A DNA stretch of 64,000 nt from Merdimmobilis hominis (GTDB taxonomy: Bacteria > Bacillota > Clostridia > Oscillospirales > Ruminococcaceae), in contig NZ_JACJKY010000012.1 of assembly GCF_016901855.1 (NCBI RefSeq), positions 1 to 64,000 on the forward strand, read 5' to 3'. Numbering within the stretch: position 1 is the first letter of the stretch; the number at the start of each line of letters is the position of its first letter. Below the pieces are notes generated by a model. That model made no database searches. It saw only the letters and a program-made list of their open reading frames with translations, and was not told the DNA's origin. Below are positions 1 through 8,234 of the stretch, piece after piece. The position numbers and the translations under genes are program-made.

Positions 1-22
1 GTGGTGTCCCTTTCTTTCCCAT
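1..22 (-). CDS. 5' end of an unidentified gene, cut by the window edge
   Basis: On the minus strand an AGGAGG ribosome site (positions 30-35) is followed after 7 bases by ATG at 20-22 and then an open frame reading M-G-K-K-G-T-P to the window edge. The site and spacing are ideal, but only seven codons are visible, so the product cannot be named. It lies just downstream of the htrA terminator and points the same way as htrA. Confidence 0.4.
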
Positions 23-58
23 TCCTATTCCTCCTTTTTCTCTTATTTTACTACGAAA

Positions 59-94
59 AAAGTAGACACCCACACTTTTGTGAGTGTCTACTTT
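59..94 (-). terminator. Rho-independent terminator of htrA
   Basis: A 16-base arm pair (59-74 and 79-94) with one mismatch that becomes a G-U pair in the minus-strand RNA. On that strand the hairpin is followed by a run of six U. It sits about 80 bases past the htrA stop. Confidence 0.85.
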
Positions 95-176
95 CATTTT
101 ACAGGTGCATGGACAAAATTTGTCCGCCCTGTTTTTTTATGTGAGAGAGAAATGAAAAGGAAAACGCGTGAGAAAT

Positions 177-1616
177 TTATGCGGCGCTGCTTTCAGTCGA
201 TTCCTGACCGGACTGGTTCGGTGACTGCTCCTGAAGCGTTACCGTTGCAGTGCCGATTTTTCCGCTTCTTGAGATGGTGAGTTTGACTTGATCGCCGACA
301 TTTAATGTGCTGAGCACAGCGGTGAGATCTGCGGTCTCCATGACTTCGGTATCGTTGATCGTCACGATGCGGTCGCCTGCCTGCAGTCCTGCTTTTTCGG
401 CAGCAGAGCCCTCGTTTACACTCAGAATATACACGCCGATGTTATCGACACGGTACATCAGCGCAGTCTGTGCATCGTCGATCTGTACTACACTGATGCC
501 GAGCGATGCGCGGCCGGAAACGTAGCCGTTTTTCATGAGTTCATCTGAAACTTTTTTTGCTGTGTTGGACGGGATTGCAAAGCCGATGCCTTCGACGTCT
601 TCACCGCTTGATTTTGCGTTGATGATGCCAACCAGTTCGCCTTTTGCATTGAATAATCCGCCGCCGGAGTTACCCGGGTTTACGGCTGCGTCAATCTGCA
701 AGAGGTTCATGACCTGACCGTCGATTGTGATTTCACGGTCAAGAGCACTGATGATTCCGCTTGTGACCGAGCCGCCGAGCTGACCGAGCGGGTTGCCAAT
801 AACGATTGCCTGTTCGCCGACTTTCAAATCATCGGAGTCACCGAACACCACCGGTGTGAGACCGGTTGCTTCGATTTTAATGACAGCTAAGTCGGTCTGT
901 ACATCTGTGCCGATCAGCTTTGCTTCGTGCTGTGTGCCGTCACGGAGTGTAACCGTAATTTTACTGGAGTCCTCAATGACGTGGTTGTTTGTCACGATGT
1001 ATCCATCAGCAGTGATGACAACGCCGCTGCCTGCACCGGTCAGAATTTGCTGTTGAAAGAAATTGCCGGTTGTGACACTTTCGGTTGTAATCTCAACAAC
1101 ACTGTTTGCTGTTGCATCTGCAACTTCTGTGACAGAAGTCGGTGTTGTGGTGGAATCGTTTGATGTATTCAAGGAACTTCCGCTTGTGCTCGAGGATTCC
1201 TCCTGCTGATTAGAAGTCAGATTACTGATCCATTTGCTGTTGAGCAATATGGTTCCTGCGGCGCTTCCTGCAAGGCCCAGAAGGAAACATCCTACGAGCA
1301 GCAATGCAATCCATCCGCCTTTTCCGTGTTTCTTTTTGGGCGGTTTCGGCGGTTCCGGCATTCCCCACTGCGGCGCTGCCGGTTCCTGCTGCCAAGTGCT
1401 GTAGCTTGTGGATTCCGGCGCCGAATAAAACGGCTGTCCGTCTTGGGTGTATCCGTTTGGTGCGGCTGTGTTCATGTCCGGCTGAGTCTGTGTATAAGCA
1501 TCGGTGGTTTCTGCAGCGTTTGTTGTCCATGCGGTGGTATCCGGCTGTGAACCGACGGTTGTCTCTTCCGGTTCGTTTGGTTTATATCCAAATTGATTGT
1601 TCTCTTCAAAGGTCAT
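177..1616 (-). CDS. htrA: Membrane-anchored serine protease, HtrA/DegP family
   Basis: An envelope quality-control protease of 479 residues. Residues 1-95 are a Gln/Thr/Pro-rich, probably disordered cytoplasmic tail ending in a Lys patch; one membrane segment follows at about 101-125; then a Ser/Thr-rich linker. The trypsin-like domain (about 165-365) shows the catalytic triad His212 (NNHVIED), Asp242 (TDLAVIKI) and Ser317 (NPGNSGGG). A single PDZ domain occupies about 370-462, followed by a Ser/Gln-rich tail. This order is typical of Gram-positive HtrA, so it should cleave misfolded proteins outside the membrane. The start is fixed by GGAGGG ten bases upstream. It is monocistronic with its own terminator, and its promoter carries a tandem repeat that suggests control by a response regulator. 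Confidence 0.95.
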   Translation of the reverse strand: MTFEENNQFGYKPNEPEETTVGSQPDTTAWTTNAAETTDAYTQTQPDMNTAAPNGYTQDGQPFYSAPESTSYSTWQQEPAAPQWGMPEPPKPPKKKHGKGGWIALLLVGCFLLGLAGSAAGTILLNSKWISNLTSNQQEESSSTSGSSLNTSNDSTTTPTSVTEVADATANSVVEITTESVTTGNFFQQQILTGAGSGVVITADGYIVTNNHVIEDSSKITVTLRDGTQHEAKLIGTDVQTDLAVIKIEATGLTPVVFGDSDDLKVGEQAIVIGNPLGQLGGSVTSGIISALDREITIDGQVMNLLQIDAAVNPGNSGGGLFNAKGELVGIINAKSSGEDVEGIGFAIPSNTAKKVSDELMKNGYVSGRASLGISVVQIDDAQTALMYRVDNIGVYILSVNEGSAAEKAGLQAGDRIVTINDTEVMETADLTAVLSTLNVGDQVKLTISRSGKIGTATVTLQEQSPNQSGQESTESSAA

Positions 1617-1670
1617 TGTTGATACCCTCCTTAACTTTCGATGTGCTTAGTTTACCATCGTTGTTTTACG

Positions 1671-1728
1671 ATTATGTATTGATTTCGTGCGCGCATCGTG
1701 AAACAACTGTGCCGTCATCGTGAAACAA
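1671..1728 (-). promoter_or_regulatory. htrA promoter with tandem 13-bp activator-like repeats
   Basis: Read on the minus strand, TTGTTTCACGATG occurs twice (1716-1728 and 1694-1706), with repeat starts 22 bases apart, about two helical turns. The second copy ends exactly where a -35 box should lie: CATAAT (1671-1676) is a good -10 and the 17-base spacer places the -35 inside the repeat, where the bases (ACGATG) match the consensus poorly. This is the usual geometry of a promoter needing a DNA-bound activator such as a stress response regulator; the regulator itself is inferred. Confidence 0.6.
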
Positions 1729-1755
1729 ATGTAAACAGTTTTTTATCAAAAGCCG

Positions 1756-1784
1756 TTTACCGATGCAGAAATTCATGTTATTAT
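1756..1784 (+). promoter_or_regulatory. Promoter of the PfkB kinase gene
   Basis: TTTACC (1756-1761), 17-base spacer, TATTAT (1779-1784), about 30 bases before the start codon. Confidence 0.6.
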
Positions 1785-1815
1785 AAGGAAAAAACAGAGA
1801 GAAGGGCTTTTATCT

Positions 1816-2745
1816 ATGGTGATGACCATTACGCTGAATCCATCGCTTGACTATGTGGCGGAAACGGTCGGAAAGGCGACCGGTTCGGTGATTCGGACAC
1901 AGCATGAAACGATTTATCCGGGCGGAAAGGGAATCAATGTGTCGCTTGTTTTAAAACAGTTCGGTATTCCGTCGAAAGCGCTTGGCTTTTGCGCCGGATT
2001 TACCGGAAAAGAGCTTTGCCGGCTGTTAAGCGAAGCCGGCTGCGATGAGGATATGATTGAATTGGCGGACGGGTTTACCAGAATCAATGTAAAGGTATCG
2101 GGTGCGCGTGAAACGGAATTAAACGGCAGCGGACCGCACATCAGTCAGGAAGCGTTTTCGGCACTGATTCAAAAACTTTCCGCATTGCAGGCAGGAGATT
2201 TTGTCGTGCTTGCAGGCAGTGTACCCGCATCGCTTCCGTCGGATGCATATGAACAGCTGTTGTCCGTGGCTGCTTCGCGTAAAGCAGAGGTGATTGTGGA
2301 TGTATCGGGTGCATTGCTGATGCGTGCACTGACGTTTTCGCCGTGGCTTGTAAAGCCGAATCATCACGAACTGGGTGAACTGTTCGGTGTCACGATTCAG
2401 ACGAGAGAAGAAGCTGCGCATTATGCAAAAAAGCTTCAGGAAAACGGTGCGCGGAACGTTTTGGTGTCTATGGCAGAGCAGGGCGCCGTTTTGCTCACAG
2501 AGAACGGGGAAACGTGTTTTGCTGATGCACCGCAGGGAACACTTGTCAATTCGGTCGGCGCAGGGGATTCTATGGTTGCCGGATTTTTGGCAGGATGGCT
2601 TTTCACCAAATCGTTTGCGGATGCACTGCAGCTTGGTATCTGCACCGGATCTGCAACCGCTTTTTCACCGTGGCTTGCAAAAAAAGAATCCGTTCTCTCG
2701 CTGCTTTGTGAATCAGGAAAAACGGATTTTATGAATAAATTTTAA
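1816..2745 (+). CDS. pfkB: PfkB-family sugar-phosphate kinase, probably 1-phosphofructokinase
   Basis: This cytoplasmic kinase transfers phosphate from ATP to a sugar phosphate. Its opening (ITLNPSLDYV) is typical of the 1-phosphofructokinase / tagatose-6-phosphate kinase branch. The glycine motif GGKGINVS (36-43) and the C-terminal signature GAGDSMVAGF (248-257), with catalytic base Asp251, are intact; 309 residues is normal. No fructose PTS genes or DeoR-type regulator flank it, so fructose-1-phosphate and tagatose-6-phosphate both remain possible substrates. The first ATG is chosen because a GAGAAGGG-like site precedes it. The gene stands alone and converges on metH. Confidence 0.85.
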   Translation: MVMTITLNPSLDYVAETVGKATGSVIRTQHETIYPGGKGINVSLVLKQFGIPSKALGFCAGFTGKELCRLLSEAGCDEDMIELADGFTRINVKVSGARETELNGSGPHISQEAFSALIQKLSALQAGDFVVLAGSVPASLPSDAYEQLLSVAASRKAEVIVDVSGALLMRALTFSPWLVKPNHHELGELFGVTIQTREEAAHYAKKLQENGARNVLVSMAEQGAVLLTENGETCFADAPQGTLVNSVGAGDSMVAGFLAGWLFTKSFADALQLGICTGSATAFSPWLAKKESVLSLLCESGKTDFMNKF

Positions 2746-2935
2746 ATTTTATCCAATTGGTTGTTTTTTTGTTATGTAAGGACTTTCAGATTCTTGTTAT
2801 CTCGCACGTGATTCTTGCTTTTCTTTTGTTTCCATCGTTTCATACATTGACATTTGATTAGACAAGTGTATAATGAAGGAGAACAAAATATTTTCTATCT
2901 TGCGATCTTCTCTTTTTATATATCCATACCCAAAC

Positions 2936-2968
2936 AAAAGGGCACCGCTTTTTAAGCGGTGCCCTTTT
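2936..2968. terminator. Bidirectional terminator between pfkB and metH
   Basis: Perfect 15-base inverted repeat (2936-2950 and 2954-2968) with a three-base loop and A/T ends on both sides, immediately after the metH stop on the minus strand. The 190 bases between pfkB and this hairpin hold nothing I recognise. Confidence 0.9.
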
Positions 2969-2970
2969 GT

Positions 2971-5340
2971 TTATTCGTTTTCACCAAATATATGCTGTGC
3001 AATATCAACAGACTGTTTGGCGTCTTTTGAGTAATAGTCAGCGCCGATTTTCTGCGCATATTCTTCTGTCAGGACGGCACCGCCGACCATAACGACGCAG
3101 TCCGGTTTTTTCTGTTTTAACAGTGCAATGGTTTGTTCCATGCTTTGAAGCGTTGTGGTCATCAACGCACTTAAGCCGACAAGCGGTACATCCATTTCGA
3201 TCGCTGTTTGCACAATCCGTTCGGGTGCAACGTCGCGGCCAAGGTCAATGACTGTGAATCCGTAGTTTTCAAGGAGTACTTTCACGATGTTTTTGCCGAT
3301 GTCATGGATGTCGCCTTTGACTGTCGCCAAAATGATTTTTCCTTTGCTCACCGAGGTGTTTCCCTGCGAAGCCATTGTTTCGCGGATGACACCGAACGAA
3401 GCCTGTGCAGCCTGTGCACATTGAATGAGCTGCGGCAAAAACAGTTTGCCGGTTTCAAACAATGCACCGGCTTTGTCGAGCGCAGGAATCAGCATGGTAT
3501 TGACGATCGTCATCGGATCTGTATCGGAAAGGAGCGCTTTGGTGAGCGAGGCAGCCTCCGTGCGAAGTCCATGGAATACAGCGTCATGGAGTGTATGTGT
3601 GGAGGAAGCGGCAGGTTCGGCTTTTTTCTGCGGTGTATCTGCGCCGTAATGCGCAACGAATTCGTTTGCGTGCAGATCGTCGCAGGCGAGCATCGCATAT
3701 GCGCGTACTGCGTCCATCATTTCGGTGTCGTTCGGATTCATGATGGGAAGATTTAAACCCGCACCCATTGCAAGCGTTAAAAACGTGCGGTTGACAAGCG
3801 GTCGGTTCGGCAGACCAAATGAAATGTTCGATACACCCAACACCGCATTGACGCCGAGCTGTTCGCGCACCATGCGTACCGCGCGGATGGTTTCCATTGC
3901 GGCTTCCTGTTCGGCGGATGCCGTCAATGTCAGACAGTCGATGCAGATATCACGGCGCGGAATGCCGTAAGAAAGCGCGCGGTCCACGATTTTTTTGGCA
4001 ATCGCAAATCGTTCTTCCGTCGTTTTGCGGATACCGCCTGCATCCAGCGTCAAGCCAACGACCGCCGCACCGTATTGTTTGACAAGCGGAAGCACGGTGT
4101 CGAGAACTTCATCATCGCCGTTGACTGAGTTGACGATCGCTTTGCCGTTATAGACGCGCAGTGCACAAGCGATGGCTTCTTTGGAAGAAGAATCGATCTG
4201 AAGCGGTGCGTCGACAACGCTCTGAAGCGCCTTGACGACCGTGACCATCATTTCGGTTTCATCGATCTGCGGCAGTCCCACATTCACGTCGAGAATATCG
4301 GCACCGGCTTCCACCTGGGAAAGTCCCTGCGACAGAATATAGTCGATTTCGCGGTTTAAAAGTGCTTCTTTGAACCGTTTTTTTCCGGTCGGATTGATGC
4401 GTTCACCGATCACACGTACGCGGTCAATCGGTACGGCTTTTGTCGCACTGCACACAAACAGCGCGTCTTTTTTTGCTTGACGTACCGGTTTGATGTTGGC
4501 GATTGCCTGTTTGACTGCGCGGATATATGCAGGCGTAGTGCCGCAGCAGCCGCCGATGAACGAAACGCCGTTTGAAGCAGCAGCGGCAATATCGACCGCA
4601 AACTGCAATGCGTCCACGTCGTATGCGCCGGTTTCCGGATCAGGCAGTCCGGCGTTTGGTTTTAATATGGTTGGCAGATCGGTCACTTCGTGCATGGTTT
4701 GCACGAGCAGTCCGGCCTCTTTTGGTCCAAGTGAGCAGTTGATGCCGACAGCGTCTGCGCCGAGTGCTGTCATCGAGATGGCAGCCGAGCGAATATCCGT
4801 GCCGGTGAAGGTACGGCCGTCTGCTTCAAATGTCATGGTACAAAGAACCGGGAGCGTACTGTGCTCTTTTGCGGCGAGCAATGCGGCGCGCATCTCATAC
4901 AAATCGGTCATTGTTTCAATGACAATCAAATCAGCGCCGGCAGATACACCGGCTTTTACGACCTCAGCAAATACTTCATATGCCTCTTCAAACGAAAGAC
5001 TGCCGTTTGGTTCTAATAATTTGCCGGTGGGACCGATGTCGAGTGCACACAGCGCACCGTCTGCTGCCCGTTTTGCGATCGAGATGGAAGCAGATACAAT
5101 CTGCTCGACGGAATATCCCGTTTTTTCGAGTTTTAATCGGTTTGCACCAAACGTGTTGGCATAAAGAATCTCCGAACCGGCAGCGCGGTAAGCGCGGTGA
5201 ATGTCTTCGATCCATTCGGGTGCGGTGATGCTGAGTGTTTCCATCACCGTTCCGGGTTTTACGCCTTTTTGCTGAAGCATGGTGCCCATTGCGCCGTCAA
5301 GCAGAATAAACGGCTGGTCAAACAGTGTTTTAACGTCCAC
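2971..5340 (-). CDS. metH: Cobalamin-dependent methionine synthase, catalytic modules only
   Basis: Transfers the methyl group of 5-methyltetrahydrofolate to homocysteine through cob(I)alamin. The 789 residues cover the homocysteine module (about 1-290, zinc ligands Cys202, Cys265 and Cys266 in GINCS and GGCCG), the pterin-binding module (about 305-570), the B12 cap helices (about 590-670) and the B12-binding Rossmann domain with DIHDIG at 677-682, where His679 is the lower cobalt ligand. The C-terminal S-adenosylmethionine reactivation domain of the 1200-residue E. coli enzyme is absent and is instead encoded by the overlapping upstream gene (11-base overlap). Last gene of a four-gene minus-strand operon that also supplies the methyl donor through metF. 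Confidence 0.95.
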   Translation of the reverse strand: MDVKTLFDQPFILLDGAMGTMLQQKGVKPGTVMETLSITAPEWIEDIHRAYRAAGSEILYANTFGANRLKLEKTGYSVEQIVSASISIAKRAADGALCALDIGPTGKLLEPNGSLSFEEAYEVFAEVVKAGVSAGADLIVIETMTDLYEMRAALLAAKEHSTLPVLCTMTFEADGRTFTGTDIRSAAISMTALGADAVGINCSLGPKEAGLLVQTMHEVTDLPTILKPNAGLPDPETGAYDVDALQFAVDIAAAASNGVSFIGGCCGTTPAYIRAVKQAIANIKPVRQAKKDALFVCSATKAVPIDRVRVIGERINPTGKKRFKEALLNREIDYILSQGLSQVEAGADILDVNVGLPQIDETEMMVTVVKALQSVVDAPLQIDSSSKEAIACALRVYNGKAIVNSVNGDDEVLDTVLPLVKQYGAAVVGLTLDAGGIRKTTEERFAIAKKIVDRALSYGIPRRDICIDCLTLTASAEQEAAMETIRAVRMVREQLGVNAVLGVSNISFGLPNRPLVNRTFLTLAMGAGLNLPIMNPNDTEMMDAVRAYAMLACDDLHANEFVAHYGADTPQKKAEPAASSTHTLHDAVFHGLRTEAASLTKALLSDTDPMTIVNTMLIPALDKAGALFETGKLFLPQLIQCAQAAQASFGVIRETMASQGNTSVSKGKIILATVKGDIHDIGKNIVKVLLENYGFTVIDLGRDVAPERIVQTAIEMDVPLVGLSALMTTTLQSMEQTIALLKQKKPDCVVMVGGAVLTEEYAQKIGADYYSKDAKQSVDIAQHIFGENE

Positions 5341-6004
5341 AAAAGTCCCCCTTTTGACGAAATTGACAGTGATCTTTTAAATTGCAGGTTTCACACGAGC
5401 GTTTGGCGTGAGAAACCTCGGTTTTCGAAAGGCCGATGATTGCAGTCACCGATTTGCGCGGTGTCAGAATGGAAGAAGCGGTTGCACACAGGCCGATTTT
5501 TCGCGGTGCATCCAAAAACGAAAGGAATTCTTCCTGAACAGTGATCGGCACATCGCCGTATCCCGGTGAGTAGCGCATGGTGCGTTTCATATCCGGATAT
5601 CGGCTTTGCAGTTCTTCTTCAAACAAGTCGCAGACAACTTCCACCGCTGCCGTCGCACAGCTGTCCAAAAACAGCGCGTTTGAAAGATCGGAAAGTTCCG
5701 CCTTTCGAATGAATGCGTCGGTTTGTGCAGACAGCGTACAGGCAAGCAGTGCGGCTTGGTCACATCCGTTTAACAGTGCGGAAAGATCGTTTCCGGGAAT
5801 CAAAAGCGCATCGTCAAACAGACAGCCGTCCGGTGTCTGTGTCACACGGCAGACTTTTGACACAACACGCGGCCGAATGACCGAGGAAAGTGCCTGAATG
5901 CTGTCTGCCGCCATTTGTTCTGCGCGTTCATCGTGACCGTGACAGCCGGCATAGCGCATCACTTCAGACAGTGGGATGCGTGTACACACGCGCTCTGCTG
6001 TCAT
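5330..6004 (-). CDS. Separate methionine synthase activation-domain protein
   Basis: A 224-residue protein that corresponds to the reactivation domain missing from the neighbouring MetH. In that family the domain binds S-adenosylmethionine and reductively remethylates cob(II)alamin. The family hallmark RYSPGYGD (144-151) is visible; in E. coli MetH the equivalent loop reads R-x-x-PGYP. A C-terminal Cys cluster (Cys204, 207, 213, 222) is seen that could bind a metal or Fe-S cluster; this is inference. The start codon overlaps the metF stop as ATGA and the end overlaps the metH start, so the three genes are translationally coupled. Thermotoga and many clostridia use the same split arrangement. 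Confidence 0.85.
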   Translation of the reverse strand: MTAERVCTRIPLSEVMRYAGCHGHDERAEQMAADSIQALSSVIRPRVVSKVCRVTQTPDGCLFDDALLIPGNDLSALLNGCDQAALLACTLSAQTDAFIRKAELSDLSNALFLDSCATAAVEVVCDLFEEELQSRYPDMKRTMRYSPGYGDVPITVQEEFLSFLDAPRKIGLCATASSILTPRKSVTAIIGLSKTEVSHAKRSCETCNLKDHCQFRQKGDFCGR

Positions 6005-6873
6005 ACGTTTGTCTGGCGCAGTGCGCCGATGCTTTCGCAGATTTTGCGTGCAATATACGGGTTGTTCATCGTATATAAATGAATGCCGTCCACACCGTTT
6101 GCAATCAGATCGACGATCTGATCGACAGCATAGGCAATACCTGCATCGCGCAGTGCTTCCGGATTATGCTCATAGCGGTTGATCATCTTAACGAATTTCT
6201 GCGGCAGGCTTGCACCGCACAGAGAAACCATGCGTTCAATCTGCTTTTTGTTGACGACCGGCATAATGCCCGCCTCAATCGGAACGGAGATTCCTGCAAT
6301 ACGCGCGCGCTCCAAAAAGCTGTAGAACAGATCGTTGTCAAAAAACAGCTGAGAAATCAGATGCTCTGCGCCGGCATCCACTTTCTTTTTCAAATGCAGA
6401 ATATCTTCAATCAGATTTTCGCTTTCGTAATGTCCTTCCGGATAGCACGCACCCGATACGCTGAATCCGCCGCGTTCTTTGATGAACGCAGTCAGATCGC
6501 TTGCGTGTGCAAAATCGTATTTTCTCGGCACATTCGGGTTGATATCGCCGCGCAGCGCCAGGATGTTTTCCACACCGTTTTCTTTTAACCGGTCAAGCTC
6601 CGCGCTGATCTGTTCTTTATCGGCGCTGACGCATGTAAGGTGTGCAATCGGCAGAATGCCGTATTTATTTTTGATCGCAGAAGCAATGTCACATGTCAGA
6701 TGGTTGCCGCCGCTGCCGCCGGCGCTGTATGTAACACTGATGAAATCGGGCGAAAGGTCGTGCAGTTCATCGAGTGTTTGATAGATGGTTTCAATCGGGC
6801 TTTCTTTTTTCGGAGGGAACACCTCGAAAGATAATACCGGTGATTTTTGTTCAAAGAGTTTGGAAATTTGCAT
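6001..6873 (-). CDS. metF: 5,10-methylenetetrahydrofolate reductase
   Basis: Reduces methylene-THF to methyl-THF, the methyl donor for MetH. The 290-residue TIM-barrel flavoprotein begins FEVFPPKKESP and carries VTYSAGGSG, HLTC, LALRGD and a QLFFDND stretch, all conserved in MetF. The frame stays open 43 codons further upstream, but the ATG at 6871-6873 has AAGGAGG seven bases before it and matches normal MetF length, so that start is used. It begins 13 bases after the CARF-nuclease gene and ends in an ATGA overlap with the activation gene. Confidence 0.95.
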   Translation of the reverse strand: MQISKLFEQKSPVLSFEVFPPKKESPIETIYQTLDELHDLSPDFISVTYSAGGSGGNHLTCDIASAIKNKYGILPIAHLTCVSADKEQISAELDRLKENGVENILALRGDINPNVPRKYDFAHASDLTAFIKERGGFSVSGACYPEGHYESENLIEDILHLKKKVDAGAEHLISQLFFDNDLFYSFLERARIAGISVPIEAGIMPVVNKKQIERMVSLCGASLPQKFVKMINRYEHNPEALRDAGIAYAVDQIVDLIANGVDGIHLYTMNNPYIARKICESIGALRQTNV

Positions 6874-6886
6874 AAAAGCCTCCTTT

Positions 6887-8095
6887 TTATTCTGCGGGAC
6901 ACAGAAGCGGTGCAGCCGGCGCCGCAGCCGCCAGCAGTTCTGCGATTTTTGATGATTCAATATCTTCTTTTTGGATGACACAAAGGCCCATATCGATTGC
7001 ACGGCGATAGGTTGCAGGAGAGGATGCGGACAAATCGCACATGGTCACAATCGCGCCTTTTGAAAACATGCCGCCGAACCATTCGGTCAGCGTGTTGATC
7101 TCGTTGAGCGCCATCGTCGACGGAACACCCGATTTGCATGACACAAACAGTGACGATACGCCGCGCGTTAAAATCAAATCAATTTCATTGATCGTGTTGA
7201 CCGGTGCATGAATATCACCGTCCCAGTCAACCACAACACTGATCTGCACATCGTCGAACAGTCCGCTTTCGACAGCCTGTTTGTAGACATACATTTCAAG
7301 CCACACACCAATATCGTTTAAACATTGGCGGATGATCCCGTTTTCGAACCGGAACTGTATCCGTCCGTTGCTTGCGTGAAGGTCGTGGATCAGTCCGAAA
7401 TCGGCAAGACGTGCCAAAAGCTCACCGTCAAAGGAAACGGACTTTCCGCCGGAAACACGCACAGACATTGGTGCACGTACAGAAAGTGCGTTGCCATCTG
7501 AATCATGCGAACAGATCGCCTGAAAATACTGAACCATTCGGTTAAAACGGTGCGGATGCGCCAAAAAGAGCGAGAACACCTGCGCTGTTTTTTGCAGAAC
7601 GGACGGCGTCAAATCACTTGGTGTGATATGCCCGTAGCGGAGCAGTGACCCGCCTGCAAGCGACAGCACTTCCGATACGGTGAATTTCGGTTCACAGGGA
7701 AGCGTGCGTGCCTGCGGACAGCCGAATACATCAAACAGTCTGTTTTTTCTTCCGTGATAGGAAAAGACGGGTACCGGGTGTTCCTTGCAGAACATTCCCA
7801 CCGCAAACAGCATCATGCTTGAGCCGCCGGTAATGTCGATGACCGCATCCGGATACCGAAACAATATTTCTATAAGCATCTGACGAATGGCATCACAATC
7901 AAAGGTGTCAACCGTAAAAAACAAGACCTCAGTATCTTTGCATTTCATTTCAAAAAAACGGGTAAGCGACTGCTGTCGGTGCGGATCTTCAAGCAGCTGT
8001 CCGCCGAGATAGATCACACGTGCAGGCCGGATGACAGACGGCGCCAATACGTTGCGCATCGGCTCGCGGTCATACAGTTCAATGATTGTTTTCAT
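6887..8095 (-). CDS. Card1/Can2-like CARF-nuclease (DUF1887 family)
   Basis: A 402-residue protein with the layout of DUF1887 enzymes: an N-terminal CARF-like Rossmann region (about 20-135, with the ligand-loop motif DITGGSSMM at 87-95), a middle winged-helix-like part (about 140-250), and a C-terminal PD-(D/E)xK nuclease fold (about 255-385). Candidate metal residues are Glu267 (VWLEMY), Glu304-x-Asp306 (NEID) and Lys321 (SCKSG). Characterised relatives (Card1, Can2) are switched on by cyclic oligoadenylates made by type III CRISPR systems and cut DNA or RNA. No cas gene or array is present here. Instead it is the first gene of the methionine operon, 13 bases before metF. Family call from motifs; function in this context is unknown. 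Confidence 0.8.
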   Translation of the reverse strand: MKTIIELYDREPMRNVLAPSVIRPARVIYLGGQLLEDPHRQQSLTRFFEMKCKDTEVLFFTVDTFDCDAIRQMLIEILFRYPDAVIDITGGSSMMLFAVGMFCKEHPVPVFSYHGRKNRLFDVFGCPQARTLPCEPKFTVSEVLSLAGGSLLRYGHITPSDLTPSVLQKTAQVFSLFLAHPHRFNRMVQYFQAICSHDSDGNALSVRAPMSVRVSGGKSVSFDGELLARLADFGLIHDLHASNGRIQFRFENGIIRQCLNDIGVWLEMYVYKQAVESGLFDDVQISVVVDWDGDIHAPVNTINEIDLILTRGVSSLFVSCKSGVPSTMALNEINTLTEWFGGMFSKGAIVTMCDLSASSPATYRRAIDMGLCVIQKEDIESSKIAELLAAAAPAAPLLCPAE

Positions 8096-8127
8096 ATAAT
8101 TCCCTGCTTTCTGTACGGGTTCTTTTT

Positions 8128-8156
8128 ATTATACACGTTTTTTAATAAAAACTCAA
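8128..8156 (-). promoter_or_regulatory. Promoter of the DUF1887-metF-activation-metH operon
   Basis: Minus-strand TTGAGT (8151-8156), 17-base spacer, TATAAT (8128-8133). The start codon at 8095 is only about 30 bases downstream, so there is no room for a SAM riboswitch or T-box. Confidence 0.8.
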
Positions 8157-8172
8157 TCCATGCATTTTTGTC

Positions 8173-8201
8173 TTGCACCGTCCGATTGTTTGCGTTACAA
8201 T
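8173..8201 (+). promoter_or_regulatory. Promoter of the alpha-galactosidase gene
   Basis: TTGCAC (8173-8178), 17-base spacer, TACAAT (8196-8201). The leader is about 30 bases and holds a GGGAGGGG ribosome site. Its -35 box lies about 17 bases from the divergent methionine-operon -35 box. Confidence 0.75.
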
Positions 8202-8234
8202 ATCGTTGAAAAGTACAATCGGGAGGGGAACCAA

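Noticed and set aside
2746-2935. A small gene or RNA between pfkB and metH
   Set aside because: No frame with a ribosome site and no structured RNA were seen, only AT-rich sequence and the shared terminator.
6887-8095. A CRISPR-Cas locus around the CARF nuclease
   Set aside because: No direct-repeat array and no cas-like protein appears in either strand of the window; neighbours are methionine and galactosidase genes.
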